From assembly GCA_050261515.1 (NCBI GenBank), contig JBLNDJ010000048.1, forward strand, positions 124,001-188,000: DNA of 64,000 bases, written 5' to 3'. The notes beneath the pieces are model-generated. The model saw nothing but the letters and a program-made list of their open reading frames with translations, was not told the DNA's origin and searched no databases. A program made the position numbers and the translations under genes. Every line of letters begins with the position of its first letter. The first letter of the stretch is position 1. Shown one piece after another: positions 52,530 to 61,491 of this stretch. This DNA is from JBLNDJ01 sp050261515. Its GTDB lineage: Bacteria; Acidobacteriota; Terriglobia; Bryobacterales; Bryobacteraceae.

Positions 52530-53762
52530 ATGCAAGCGGAAATCATTGCCGTCGGTTCCGAGATGCTCACGCCCGGCCGCGTGGACACCGATTCGCTCTA
52601 CATCACCGGGAAGCTGAACGTGCTCGGCGTCGAGGTGGTGGCGAAGATGGTGATCGGCGACGATCGCGCGCGGCTGGCCGAGACGGTGCGCGCGGCGCTC
52701 GGGCGGTCCGAGATCGTGATCCTCACCGGCGGACTCGGGCCCACGGAAGACGACGTAACGCGCGATGCCGTGGCCGCGGCGCTAGGACGCGAGCAGCGCT
52801 TTCACCAGGAGATCCTCGATCGCATCGCCGAGCGGTTCCGGCGCGGGGCGCGCGCGATGGCGGAGAACAACAACCGCCAGGCGTACGTGATCGAAGGGGC
52901 CGAGATTCTTCAGAACGATAACGGCACGGCGCCGGGCCAGTGGGTGGAGCACGACGGGCGCGCCGTCATACTGCTGCCGGGCCCGCCGAACGAGATGCAG
53001 CCGATGTTCGACGGCTGCTGCATTCCGCGGCTGGAGCGCATGCTGCCGAAGGCCGTCATCCGCACACGCGTGTTCCGCATCGCGGGGATGGCGGAGTCGG
53101 AGGTCGATCAGAAGGTCGCGCCGGTGTACACGCGGTACTCGAACCCGGTGACGACGATCCTCGCGGCGGCGGGCGACATCCAGTTGCATTTCCGCGCGCG
53201 GTCCGAAACGGCCGTGGAGGCGGAGCGGCTGCTGGACGAAGTCGCGGCGCAGATCGAGCCGATTCTGGGCGACCGGATTTACTCGCGAAACGGCGACCCG
53301 CTCGAGGTGGTAGTCGGGAAGCGGCTGCGCGAGCGCGGCGAGACGCTAGCGGTCGCCGAAAGCTGCACCGGCGGAATGCTGGCCGAGCGGATCACGGCGA
53401 TTCCCGGCAGCTCGGACTACTTCGTGGGCGGGTTCCTGGTCTACACGGACGCAATGAAAACCGCGCTGCTGGGCGTGAGCCCGGAAACCCTGAAGGCGCA
53501 CACGGCGGTGAGCGCCCCGGCGGCCGAGGCGATGGCGCTCGGCGCGCGCGAGCGTACGGGCGCGGCGTGGACAGTGTCGATCACGGGCGTCGCCGGGCCG
53601 CCGTCGCCGAGCGACCCCGCACCGCCCGGGACGGTGTTCATCGGCGTCGCCGGGCCCGACGGCTGCCGCGTTTATCCGATGCGCTACTACGGCGACCGCG
53701 CGAGGGTCCGGACGCTCGCAACGCAGTCCGCGCTCGACCTGCTGCGGCGCCACACCAGTTAG
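52530..53762 (+). CDS. cinA: CinA-family nicotinamide-nucleotide amidohydrolase
   Basis: A 410-residue protein. The N-terminal MoeA/MoaB-like domain has AEIIAVGSEMLTPGRVDTDSLYI and LTGGLGPTEDDVTRDAVAAAL. The C-terminal domain (about 250-405) has LAVAESCTGGMLAERITAIPGSSDYFVGG and VSITGVAGPPSPSDPAPPGTVFIGVA, the NMN deamidase part. It recycles pyridine nucleotides and is linked to competence in some bacteria. Its end overlaps the convergent VWFA gene by 4 bases. Confidence 0.94.
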   Translation: MQAEIIAVGSEMLTPGRVDTDSLYITGKLNVLGVEVVAKMVIGDDRARLAETVRAALGRSEIVILTGGLGPTEDDVTRDAVAAALGREQRFHQEILDRIAERFRRGARAMAENNNRQAYVIEGAEILQNDNGTAPGQWVEHDGRAVILLPGPPNEMQPMFDGCCIPRLERMLPKAVIRTRVFRIAGMAESEVDQKVAPVYTRYSNPVTTILAAAGDIQLHFRARSETAVEAERLLDEVAAQIEPILGDRIYSRNGDPLEVVVGKRLRERGETLAVAESCTGGMLAERITAIPGSSDYFVGGFLVYTDAMKTALLGVSPETLKAHTAVSAPAAEAMALGARERTGAAWTVSITGVAGPPSPSDPAPPGTVFIGVAGPDGCRVYPMRYYGDRARVRTLATQSALDLLRRHTS

Positions 53763-54802
53763 TCCGCTGTTGACCAGTAGCCCGGCCTTGCGCGGACCTG
53801 ATATTTCCCCGAGCGGGCGATGCGCACCTCGAGCTTGTGAAAGCCGGACGACTCCGGCTCGGGCACGAAGCTGAGCACGTATTGGGTGTGCAGCGCTTCT
53901 CCGAATTTCCCGATCGTTTCTTCGAGCGTCTTCTGGCGGTTGAAACTAAACGTGGCCCCACCGGTGCTTTGGGCGAGAACCTGCGCGGTGTTCTTCTTGC
54001 CGAGGCGCGAGAGTTCGCGGATCCCGCCCAGGATGTCCACCTGCTGTTCGGGGGGCGGCGCCGAAGGGTTCTGCGGTCCTGGCGGAGCGCCGTTCACCGT
54101 CCCGATGGTTTCGTTCGGCCGGCGGGGCCTCGCGGGCCTGGGCTGCTGGCTCTGCGGAGACTTCGAGGTGAACGCCGTCTTGAAGGCGGAGTAGGTCGCA
54201 GCGTAGATCGCGACGCCGGCGGACTGAGCCGATTCGGTGGCGGCGTCGAGCGAGGTCGCGCTGCCGCGGTCGCGCGATTCCGAGATCAGCAGCAGCACGC
54301 GCCGTGCGTTCTGCCGGCGGCGCAGGCGGACCACAGCCGCGTCCACCGCATCGAGCATGTGCGCCTCGGCGTGCTCGCCGGGCCTGAGCCGTTCGAAGGC
54401 GGTCGCGATGGCGTCCGGGTCTTTGGTGCACTCGTCCTGGAGCCAAGAGACGCTTTCGGCGAAGGCGGCGACGGCCGCGCAGCCGCGCTCTCCCGTCACC
54501 AGCGGCTGGATCATTCCTCCGATCTTCCGGACCTTTTCGAGAACCGGCTCCGAAATGCCCGCGGCCTGCACCGCGATCACCAGCGCGACCGGCGCGACGC
54601 CCGTTCCGATCGTGTCGATCGCGACCTTCTGCGGGCGGCCGTTGTCGGAGACCAGGAAATCCGCCGCTTCGAGGCTATCGACCGGGCGGCCCCGGGCATC
54701 GGTGACGTTGACGGGGACAAGCACCAGGCGCGAACGAACGCCGAATTGGGATTCCTGCGCGGCGAGCGAAGCCGCGAGGAGGAAGATCACGGCGGATCTC
54801 AT
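53759..54802 (-). CDS. secreted VWFA-related acidobacterial-domain protein
   Basis: A 347-residue exported protein with signal peptide MRSAVIFLLAASLAAQES. A beta domain (SRLVLVPVNVTDARGRPVDSLEAADFLVSDNGRPQKV) leads to a von Willebrand A-like fold, of the family described from Acidobacteria. The metal-binding DxSxS motif is not intact (VALVIAVQAAG). A Pro-rich linker lies at about 225-260. Function is unknown. The ATG at 54802 begins the signal peptide; the frame is open to 54832. Confidence 0.83.
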   Translation of the reverse strand: MRSAVIFLLAASLAAQESQFGVRSRLVLVPVNVTDARGRPVDSLEAADFLVSDNGRPQKVAIDTIGTGVAPVALVIAVQAAGISEPVLEKVRKIGGMIQPLVTGERGCAAVAAFAESVSWLQDECTKDPDAIATAFERLRPGEHAEAHMLDAVDAAVVRLRRRQNARRVLLLISESRDRGSATSLDAATESAQSAGVAIYAATYSAFKTAFTSKSPQSQQPRPARPRRPNETIGTVNGAPPGPQNPSAPPPEQQVDILGGIRELSRLGKKNTAQVLAQSTGGATFSFNRQKTLEETIGKFGEALHTQYVLSFVPEPESSGFHKLEVRIARSGKYQVRARPGYWSTAD

Positions 54803-54814
54803 TATGAGGCTGGC

Positions 54815-54885
54815 TTGCATGCAAGCGGCCAACCGCTCGCTTACGCTCCCGGCTCAGTGCAGAGCGGCTGCTCCCCGTGAGCCGG
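54815..54885. repeat. palindrome and REP-like inverted repeat between the VWFA and DUF29 genes
   Basis: CTTGCATGCAAG (54815-54826) is a 12-bp palindrome. It is followed by CCGCTCGCTTACGCTC and by CCGGCTCA/TGAGCCGG arms (54849-54856 and 54878-54885). ATGCAAGCGGC is also found in the tandem repeat at 5 kb, which suggests a repeated extragenic element. Confidence 0.35.
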
Positions 54886-54902
54886 AGGATACATGTGTGC
54901 TG

Positions 54903-55367
54903 CTATTTCACGCGGCGGCGCGCATCGGGGATGAAATCGTCATCCAGGACCTGATCGGCTGTATACGGGCAGCCGGGCGGCAAGTTATCCGGCAGGCCGG
55001 TTTCCTTCAACATCGCTCGGGCCGCGCGCATGTACAACAGAGGCAGTTCGTTTTCGAGCAATCCGTGCAGGCTCGGGGAATCCTCCAGAACGAGCCAGAT
55101 CTGCCGCCGCTGCTCGACGATGGTCGCGAGCCATGTCGATCCATCGCGCAGCTTTGGCTGGAGTTGCCATTTGAGCAAATGCATCAGCAGGATGATCATG
55201 CGCGAGCGAAGCTCGCGGCGGTCGCGTTTGCCCATATCGGCAATTTCGTCGGCTACATGCTCCAGGTCGATTTCGTCTAGGCGCCGGTCGCGCAGCAGTT
55301 CGGCGACCCGTTGCGTCCAACGGTAGAAATCGACATCGTAAAGACGCTCGGTCCCCAGAGCTTTCAT
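54903..55367 (-). CDS. DUF29-family protein
   Basis: A 154-residue soluble helical protein of the DUF29 type, with YDVDFYRWTQRVAELLRDRRLDEIDLEHVADEIADMGKRDRRELRSRM and LLMHLLKWQLQP, then IVEQRRQIWLVLEDSPSL. The family is common in cyanobacteria and in some other phyla; its role is unknown. The ATG at 55367 is used. The 160 bases upstream, to the S9 peptidase end, show no gene. Confidence 0.85.
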   Translation of the reverse strand: MKALGTERLYDVDFYRWTQRVAELLRDRRLDEIDLEHVADEIADMGKRDRRELRSRMIILLMHLLKWQLQPKLRDGSTWLATIVEQRRQIWLVLEDSPSLHGLLENELPLLYMRAARAMLKETGLPDNLPPGCPYTADQVLDDDFIPDARRRVK

Positions 55368-55527
55368 ACAAACCTCTCTGCTCTATTATGGGCATTGATA
55401 TACTTCACGCAACAGCTCAAGATTTGGCACCTCGAAAATGAAGCAGTTATTGAGGTTCACCCGGTTCAGGAGTCTCCAGGTTCGACCTCGGTCTAGACGC
55501 TGTCTGGCTGCTTAGTTGCATCAAGTG

Positions 55528-57606
55528 TCAGCGCGGTGTCGCGGGGGCGGCCGGAGTTGCTGCGGGCTCGCCCGCGGCCGCAGCCGGCGGGGTCCAGGGC
55601 TTGTTGACCCACTGCTTCACCCAGTCGATGAAGGTGTTGTACCAGAGCACGCTGTTCTGCGGCTTCAGGATCCAGTGGCCTTCGTCCGGGTAGAGCAGCA
55701 GCTTCGAGGGCACTTTCTGAAGCTGCAAGGCCGTGAAGAGTTGCAGGCCCTGGCCGAAGGGCACGCGGAAATCCTGCTCGCCGTGAATGACCAGCGTCGG
55801 CGTGGCGAATTCCTTGACGTAGTGGCTCGGGGAGAACTTCGAATAAATTTCGGGGTTGTCCCAGGGCGTGCCGCGGAATTCCCAGAGCGGGAACCAAAGC
55901 TCTTCGGTTTCGCCGAATTCGCTGCGCAGATCGTAGACGCCCGCGTGCGAGACCAGTGCCTTGAACCGCTGCGTGTGGCCGAGGATCCAGTCCGTCATGT
56001 AGCCGCCGTAGGAGCCCCCGCCCGCGGCGAACTTGTTCGGGTCGGCGAATGGGAGCTTGGTTACGTAGTCGGCCACGGCCATGATGTCCTCGTAGGGTTT
56101 GCCGCCCCAGTCGGCATTAATGTCATCCGTGAACTTCTGACCGTAACCGGTGGAACCGCGGGGGTTGGGCATCACGACGAGGAAGCCCGCCGCGGCGAAG
56201 ACCTGCGCGTTCCAGCGGTAGGTCCAACTCTGTCCCCAGTTGCCTTGCGGGCCGCCGTGGATCAGGAACAGCACGGGGTAGCGCGTGCCCGCCCGGAAGC
56301 CGTGCGGCTTGAGCAGGAAGCTGTGGATGCGGGCCCCGTCGGCGCCCTCGACCCAGAAACTCTCGAGCGCGGGCAACTGGAAGCCGGCCAGGAACGCGTC
56401 GTTGAAGTGGGTCAGCGGCACGGCCGCTCCCCCGCTTTGCGCAGTGTAAATCTCCGGGGGACGCGCGCCGTTCTGCTGGAGGAAGACGAGCGTCTTGCCG
56501 TCGGGCGTCGGAGCGACCGCATCCACGGAGTTGTCGCCGGAGATGATTTCGCGCGCGCCGCCGCCGGTGACGGCGACCATCTGGACGGGCTGCCGGCCGC
56601 GGTCCTCGATGGTGTAGAACAGGCGCGTGGAATCGGGCGACCAGGCGAAGCCGGTGACCGGGCGGTCCATGGCCTCGGTCAGGTTGGTGAGCCTGCCGGT
56701 GGCGCGTTCGAGCACCATCAGGCGCCAGCGGTCGCTCTCGTAGCCGGGGCGCGTCTGCGCGCGCCATGCGAGGTACTTCCTGTCGGGCGAGTAGGCCGGG
56801 GAGCTATCGGCGCCGGGGTTACTGGTGATCTTGCGGGCCTCGCCGCCCGCGAGCGGCACGACGTAGAGATCCGTGTTTGTGCTGGTGGCGGGCTCCGGGT
56901 CGGCGTTCTTGGCGTAGCAGAGCTCGGCGCCGTCGGGCGAGATCGCGTAGTCATCGCTGCCGCCCAGCGAGAAGGGCGGGACGTCGCGGTCGCCGGGCGT
57001 CAGGTCCTTCGGCGTGCCGCCGGCCACCGGCACAACGAACAGGTGCGTGCGGCGCCTGGTCTGCCACTGGGTCCAGTGGCGGTAAAGCAGCGACTCGTAG
57101 ATGCGCGCGCGGACCTTCGATGCCTTCTCGGTCTCGATCCGCAGCTTGTTGCAGGCGTCGTCGGGGCAATCCGGATACACTTCGCTGGTGAAGACGAGGT
57201 TCTGGCCGTCGGGCGAATAGAGGACGCCTCCGGCTTCGGTTGCAAGCGAGGTGACATGGCGCGCGTTGGTCCCGTCGGGAGCCATCAGCCAGACCTGCGC
57301 GGAGCCGCCGCGATCGGAGATGAAGGCGAGTTGCTTGGAATCGGGGGACCAGCGCGGGCGATCGTTCAGCGACCCGGCGTTCGTGATGCGGACGGGAGTG
57401 CCGCCGCCGACGGGAACCACGTAGATGTTCTTCGACTTGGTGTTCGATGCGACATCGACGGTCTGGACCGTGAAGGCGACCGTGCGGCCGTCGGGCGAAA
57501 CCTGGGGATCGTCGACGCGGGAGAGTTGCAGGAGGGCGTTCACGTCGAAGGGTCTCTGGGCAAAGAGGGGCAAGGAAAGAAGGGCGAACAGAAGAACTCG
57601 CGGCAT
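55528..57606 (-). CDS. secreted S9-family prolyl-oligopeptidase-like peptidase
   Basis: A 692-residue exported serine peptidase. A signal peptide (MPRVLLFALLSLPLFAQ) is followed by a PD40/WD40-like propeller (DDPQVSPDGRTVAFTV, DRPRWSPDSKQLAFIS, EAGGVLYSPDGQNLVF). The C-terminal alpha/beta hydrolase domain has the Ser in AAGGGSYGGYMTDWIL, Asp in IHGEQDFRVPFGQG and His in YPDEGHWILKPQN. It probably cleaves short peptides in the periplasm. The ATG at 57606 is preferred over that at 57615, because the latter lies inside the TACAAT hexamer and the former is 7 nt after it. A Pro/Ala-rich tail ends the protein. Confidence 0.92.
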   Translation of the reverse strand: MPRVLLFALLSLPLFAQRPFDVNALLQLSRVDDPQVSPDGRTVAFTVQTVDVASNTKSKNIYVVPVGGGTPVRITNAGSLNDRPRWSPDSKQLAFISDRGGSAQVWLMAPDGTNARHVTSLATEAGGVLYSPDGQNLVFTSEVYPDCPDDACNKLRIETEKASKVRARIYESLLYRHWTQWQTRRRTHLFVVPVAGGTPKDLTPGDRDVPPFSLGGSDDYAISPDGAELCYAKNADPEPATSTNTDLYVVPLAGGEARKITSNPGADSSPAYSPDRKYLAWRAQTRPGYESDRWRLMVLERATGRLTNLTEAMDRPVTGFAWSPDSTRLFYTIEDRGRQPVQMVAVTGGGAREIISGDNSVDAVAPTPDGKTLVFLQQNGARPPEIYTAQSGGAAVPLTHFNDAFLAGFQLPALESFWVEGADGARIHSFLLKPHGFRAGTRYPVLFLIHGGPQGNWGQSWTYRWNAQVFAAAGFLVVMPNPRGSTGYGQKFTDDINADWGGKPYEDIMAVADYVTKLPFADPNKFAAGGGSYGGYMTDWILGHTQRFKALVSHAGVYDLRSEFGETEELWFPLWEFRGTPWDNPEIYSKFSPSHYVKEFATPTLVIHGEQDFRVPFGQGLQLFTALQLQKVPSKLLLYPDEGHWILKPQNSVLWYNTFIDWVKQWVNKPWTPPAAAAGEPAATPAAPATPR

Positions 57607-57613
57607 AAAGGGC

Positions 57614-57619
57614 ATTGTA
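57614..57619 (-). promoter_or_regulatory. -10 element of the S9 peptidase gene, apparently leaderless
   Basis: TACAAT on the minus strand overlaps the first possible ATG and lies 7 nt before the second, at 57606, matching the spacing of the other leaderless starts. Confidence 0.45.
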
Positions 57620-57679
57620 ACGTTTGCCGGCGGGGGCTGAGGGCGGACGGCCGTGTTAGCATAGTGATTTCACCGACAT

Positions 57680-58195
57680 ATGATTCGCCCTTACCGCGGC
57701 GTTTTGCCGAGAATCGCCGTCTCCGCATACGTCGATCCCAGCGCCCAGATCATCGGGGACGTCGTGATCGGCGAGCGGTCGAGCGTGTGGCCGAACGCGA
57801 CGATCCGCGGCGACGTGAATTACATACGCATCGGAGAGGAAAGCAGCGTGCAGGATAATTCCTGCCTCCACGTGGAACTGGACACGTACCCGCTCGTCAT
57901 GGGCAACCGCGTGACGGTGGGCCACTCGGTGACCTTGCACGGCTGCGAAATCGAGGACGAGTGCCTGATCGGCATCGGCGCGATCGTGCTGAACGGCGCG
58001 CGCGTGGGGCGCGGGTCGATTGTCGCCGCCGGGGCGCTGGTGCCCGAAGGCGCCGAAGTGCCGCCCGGCAGCGTCGTCATGGGCGTGCCCGGCAAGGTGC
58101 GGCGCCCGGTGTCGGACGCCGAGCGGGAGCGCGTCCTGCGCAACGCCGCCAACTACGTGCGGTACCGCGAAATTTATAAGGAAGAGACGAATTGA
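57680..58195 (+). CDS. gamma-carbonic anhydrase-family protein
   Basis: A 171-residue left-handed beta-helix protein of the gamma-CA/YrdA type. Hexapeptide repeats run through the protein, and three metal His are in DNSCLHVELDTYPLVMGNRVTVGHSVTLHGCEI. A C-terminal helix (SDAERERVLRNAANYVRYREIY) follows. It may hydrate CO2 or act as a metal-bound acyl carrier; activity cannot be judged from sequence. It overlaps hisS by TTGA. Confidence 0.88.
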   Translation: MIRPYRGVLPRIAVSAYVDPSAQIIGDVVIGERSSVWPNATIRGDVNYIRIGEESSVQDNSCLHVELDTYPLVMGNRVTVGHSVTLHGCEIEDECLIGIGAIVLNGARVGRGSIVAAGALVPEGAEVPPGSVVMGVPGKVRRPVSDAERERVLRNAANYVRYREIYKEETN

Positions 58196-59439
58196 TCCGA
58201 GCCGTTAAAGGAACGCGCGACCTGCTGCCTCCCTCGACCGCGCTGTGGAACCGCGTGGAGGCCGAGGCGCGCCGCGTGTTCCGCGCTTACAACTACCAGG
58301 AAATCCGCACGCCGATTCTCGAGGAGACGCAGCTTTTCGCGCGCGGCGTGGGCCAGGAAACCGACATCGTCACGAAGGAAATGTACACCTTCGACGATCG
58401 CGACGGCAGTTCGCTGACGCTGCGGCCCGAGGCAACCGCGTCGGTGATGCGCGCCTACATCGAGCACCGGCTCGACCAGCGCCCGGGCGTGCAGAAGCTC
58501 TACTACATAGGCCCGATGTTCCGCCGCGAGCGGCCGCAAAAGGGGCGCTACAGGCAGTTCTTCCAGATCGGCGCGGAGGCGATCGGGTCGGAGTCGCCGT
58601 TCGTCGATGCCGAAGTAATCGAGATGGTGGTGGAGCTGCTCGGGGCGGTCGGGATCGGAGGCTTCACCCTGCTGATCAACTCGGTGGGGTGCCCGAAGTG
58701 CCGTGCCGCGTTCGTAGCGCGGCTCAAGGAGGAGCTGGTCAAGGTCGCGCCGCAGATGTGCGGGGATTGCCGCCGGCGCGCGGAAACGAACCCGCTGCGC
58801 GTGCTGGACTGTAAAGTTCCCGAGGATCAGCCGATTATAGATAAGCTGCCGTCGATTCTCGACAGCCTCGACGAGGAATGCCGGGCGCACTTCGAGGCCG
58901 TCAAGGGATACCTGACGGCGCGGCAGATTGCGTTCGAGGTCCGGCCGAGGCTGGTCCGCGGGCTCGATTACTACATGCGGACGACGTTCGAGATCGTGCA
59001 CGGCGCGCTCGGGGCGCAGAACTCCGTGCTCGGCGGCGGGCGCTATGACGGCCTGGCGGAGTCGCTTGGCTCGAAGATCCACTCGCCGGGGATCGGGTTT
59101 TCGATCGGCGAAGACCGGCTCGTGATGACGCTCGAGCAGAGCGCGGGCGAACCGAAGCTCGATCTCGATCTTTACGTCGCGGCGCTCGGCGAGGCGGCGC
59201 AGAACGCCGCCGGGCTGCTGGCGCGCGACCTGCGGCGCATCGGCGTCGCCGTCGAGGTGGCGCCCGAAGGCAAGCTGAAGCGGGCTATGGAGCTGGCCAA
59301 CAAGCTCGGCGCGCGCAACACGCTCATCATCGGCGACGACGAGCTGGCCGCCGGGCGTTTTACGCTGAAGGACATGGCGAGCGGCGAGCAGCTCAAGCTC
59401 ACCCGCGAAGAACTTTTGGAGAAACTGGCAGCGAACTGA
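58192..59439 (+). CDS. hisS: histidyl-tRNA synthetase
   Basis: A 415-residue class II enzyme that charges tRNA-His. Motif 1 is near YQEIRTPILEETQLFARGVG, motif 2 is FRRERPQKGRYRQFFQIG, the His-binding motif is LVRGLDYYMRTTFEI, motif 3 is IGFSIGEDRLVM, and an anticodon-binding domain follows. The start is TTG at 58192, overlapping the gamma-CA stop. The start of the protein (IRAVKGTRDLLP) matches the family exactly. Confidence 0.95.
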   Translation: MIRAVKGTRDLLPPSTALWNRVEAEARRVFRAYNYQEIRTPILEETQLFARGVGQETDIVTKEMYTFDDRDGSSLTLRPEATASVMRAYIEHRLDQRPGVQKLYYIGPMFRRERPQKGRYRQFFQIGAEAIGSESPFVDAEVIEMVVELLGAVGIGGFTLLINSVGCPKCRAAFVARLKEELVKVAPQMCGDCRRRAETNPLRVLDCKVPEDQPIIDKLPSILDSLDEECRAHFEAVKGYLTARQIAFEVRPRLVRGLDYYMRTTFEIVHGALGAQNSVLGGGRYDGLAESLGSKIHSPGIGFSIGEDRLVMTLEQSAGEPKLDLDLYVAALGEAAQNAAGLLARDLRRIGVAVEVAPEGKLKRAMELANKLGARNTLIIGDDELAAGRFTLKDMASGEQLKLTREELLEKLAAN

Positions 59440-59441
59440 TT

Positions 59442-61226
59442 ATGGCGGAGACTGTACCACTCGATTTTCTCGGCGATCTGCGGCGGACGGATACCTGCGG
59501 CGCGCTGCGCGCATCCGATGCCGGCCGCCGCGCCCTGCTCATGGGCTGGGTTTACCGGCGGCGCGACCTGGGCGGTGTGATCTTCATACACCTGCGCGAC
59601 CGCGAAGGCGTCACGCAGGTGGTGTTCCACGAGAACACCGAGCCCGCAGTGCACCAGAAGGCGGAATTGCTGCGCTCGGAGTACGTGATCGCGATCGAAG
59701 GCGTGGTCGCGCGGCGCACGCCCGAGACGATCAACCCGTCGATCGCCACCGGCGAGGTCGAAGTGGTCGCGGAGAAGGTCTGGATCCTGAACGAATCGCG
59801 CACGCCGCCGTTCCCGATGGAAGACACCGTGGACGTGAGCGAGGACGCGCGGCTGAAGTACCGCTACGTCGATCTGCGGCGCCCGCAGATGCAGCGCAAT
59901 ATCATCCTGCGCGCGAAGATCGCCTATGCGGTGCGCGAGTTCCTCGCGACCCAGGGATTCCTCGAAATCGAGACTCCGTTCATGACGCGCTCGACGCCCG
60001 AAGGCGCCCGCGACTTCCTGGTGCCGAGCCGCATCCAGCAGGGGTGCTTCTATGCCCTGCCCCAGTCGCCGCAGATCTTCAAGCAGCTTCTGATGGTCAG
60101 CGGGTTCGAGAAGTATTTTCAGATCGTCCGCTGCTTCCGCGATGAAGACCTGCGCGCGGACCGCCAGCCGGAATTCACCCAGATCGATATCGAGATGTCG
60201 TTCGTGCAGGAGGAGCGCATCTTCGAGGTGATCGAGCCGCTGGTGGAGCGCATTTGCCGCACCGCCGGGTTCGAGGTCGCGGCGCCGTTTCCGCGCCTGA
60301 CTTACCAGCAGGCGATGTACAGCTATGGGTCGGACAAGCCCGACCTGCGTCTGCCGCCGTTCTACACCGTCGAGGACCTGTTCCCCGGCGCCGGGCTGAC
60401 GGGCGAGGGATTGCCCCTGGTCGCGATCGTGATCCCGAAGGCCGGGGGCGCGAGCCGCAAGGAGCGCGATGAACTGAAGCAGTTCGGCGCCGAGCGCGGG
60501 CTGCGCGTGTACGACGACGTGAAGCGGCTCGATCGCGATTATCCGGGCCCGATGGCCGAGGTGCGCAAGCGCGCGGGCGCGGCGGCCGAGGACTTGCTGA
60601 TTCTGGCCGGCTGGGCGGGGGCTCCGCAGGGGCACCGTCCCGACTACGCCGTGCTTCAGGCCTGCGGGCAGCTGCGCCTGTTCGCGGGGCAGAAGTACGC
60701 CGACAAGCACAACCTGCTCGACCCCAAGACGTTCAAGTTCCTGTGGGTGACCGATTTCCCGATGTTCGAGTGGAACGACGAAGAGGGACGTTGGGACGCG
60801 GCGCACCATCCGTTTACGTCGGTGCACGACGAAGATCTGGAGAAGCTGACGGCCGATCCGGCCCACTGCCGGGCGCGGTCGTACGACCTGGTGCTGAACG
60901 GTGTCGAGCTGGGGTCGGGGTCGATCCGTATTCACCGGCGCGATGTGCAGCAGAAGGTCTTCGCGGCGCTCGGGATGAGCGACGAGGAGGCCCGGCAGAA
61001 GTTCTTCTGGCTGCTGGATGCGCTCGAGTTCGGCGCGCCGCCGCATGGCGGAGTGGCGCTGGGCCTCGACCGCCTGGTCATGATCCTGGCAGGCCAGACC
61101 TCAATACGGGATGTCATTCCCTTCCCGAAAACCGCGCGCGGCACGGACCTGATGTGCGACGCGCCGTCTTCGGTTCCCGACCGTCAGCTTCGGGAGCTGG
61201 GGATTTCGCTTCGAAAGCCCCAGTAG
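59442..61226 (+). CDS. aspS: aspartyl-tRNA synthetase
   Basis: A 594-residue bacterial-type class IIb enzyme. An OB-fold anticodon domain (MGWVYRRRDLGGVIFIHLRDREG) is followed by the catalytic core with YVDLRRPQMQRN, FLEIETPFMTRSTPEGARDFLVPSR, FRDEDLRADRQPEFTQID and GVALGLDRLVMIL. A GAD insertion lies at about 295-420. Two bases separate it from hisS, a common pairing. It ends one base before the convergent DUF1328 gene. Confidence 0.96.
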   Translation: MAETVPLDFLGDLRRTDTCGALRASDAGRRALLMGWVYRRRDLGGVIFIHLRDREGVTQVVFHENTEPAVHQKAELLRSEYVIAIEGVVARRTPETINPSIATGEVEVVAEKVWILNESRTPPFPMEDTVDVSEDARLKYRYVDLRRPQMQRNIILRAKIAYAVREFLATQGFLEIETPFMTRSTPEGARDFLVPSRIQQGCFYALPQSPQIFKQLLMVSGFEKYFQIVRCFRDEDLRADRQPEFTQIDIEMSFVQEERIFEVIEPLVERICRTAGFEVAAPFPRLTYQQAMYSYGSDKPDLRLPPFYTVEDLFPGAGLTGEGLPLVAIVIPKAGGASRKERDELKQFGAERGLRVYDDVKRLDRDYPGPMAEVRKRAGAAAEDLLILAGWAGAPQGHRPDYAVLQACGQLRLFAGQKYADKHNLLDPKTFKFLWVTDFPMFEWNDEEGRWDAAHHPFTSVHDEDLEKLTADPAHCRARSYDLVLNGVELGSGSIRIHRRDVQQKVFAALGMSDEEARQKFFWLLDALEFGAPPHGGVALGLDRLVMILAGQTSIRDVIPFPKTARGTDLMCDAPSSVPDRQLRELGISLRKPQ

Positions 61227-61227
61227 G

Positions 61228-61395
61228 TCACTGCGATCGCCGCGAGTAGCCCATAAACAGGGTCACCACGAAGATCACCAGGAACACGAAGAAGATGAAC
61301 TTGGCGATTCCCGCCGAAGCGGCGGCGATTCCTGTGAAGCCGAAGATCGCGGCAATGATCGCCACGATGAAGAATACGACCGACCAGCCAAGCAT
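61228..61395 (-). CDS. DUF1328 (YtjA-type) small membrane protein
   Basis: A 55-residue protein, MLGWSVVFFIVAIIAAIFGF at the start, then GIAAASAGIAKFIFFVFLVIF and ending MGYSRRSQ, with two membrane spans. This is the DUF1328/YtjA family. Function is unknown; relatives are often stress-induced. GAGGGGG lies five bases before the ATG at 61395, a strong ribosome site. It converges on aspS. Confidence 0.85.
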   Translation of the reverse strand: MLGWSVVFFIVAIIAAIFGFTGIAAASAGIAKFIFFVFLVIFVVTLFMGYSRRSQ

Positions 61396-61491
61396 GGGAG
61401 CCCCCTCTCTGCGGGTGCTATGAGCAAGCTCCGGACCAAACGTGCAGCGTGAGTAGCTTGGCGGGTTGGCCGCGCGGGGAGCGCGTCAAAA

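Noticed and set aside
55516..57858. 780-residue open frame on the plus strand
   Set aside because: Antisense to the S9 peptidase gene, with no motif or start support.
59172..61046. 624-residue open frame on the minus strand
   Set aside because: Antisense to aspS; low-complexity Arg/His/Leu product.
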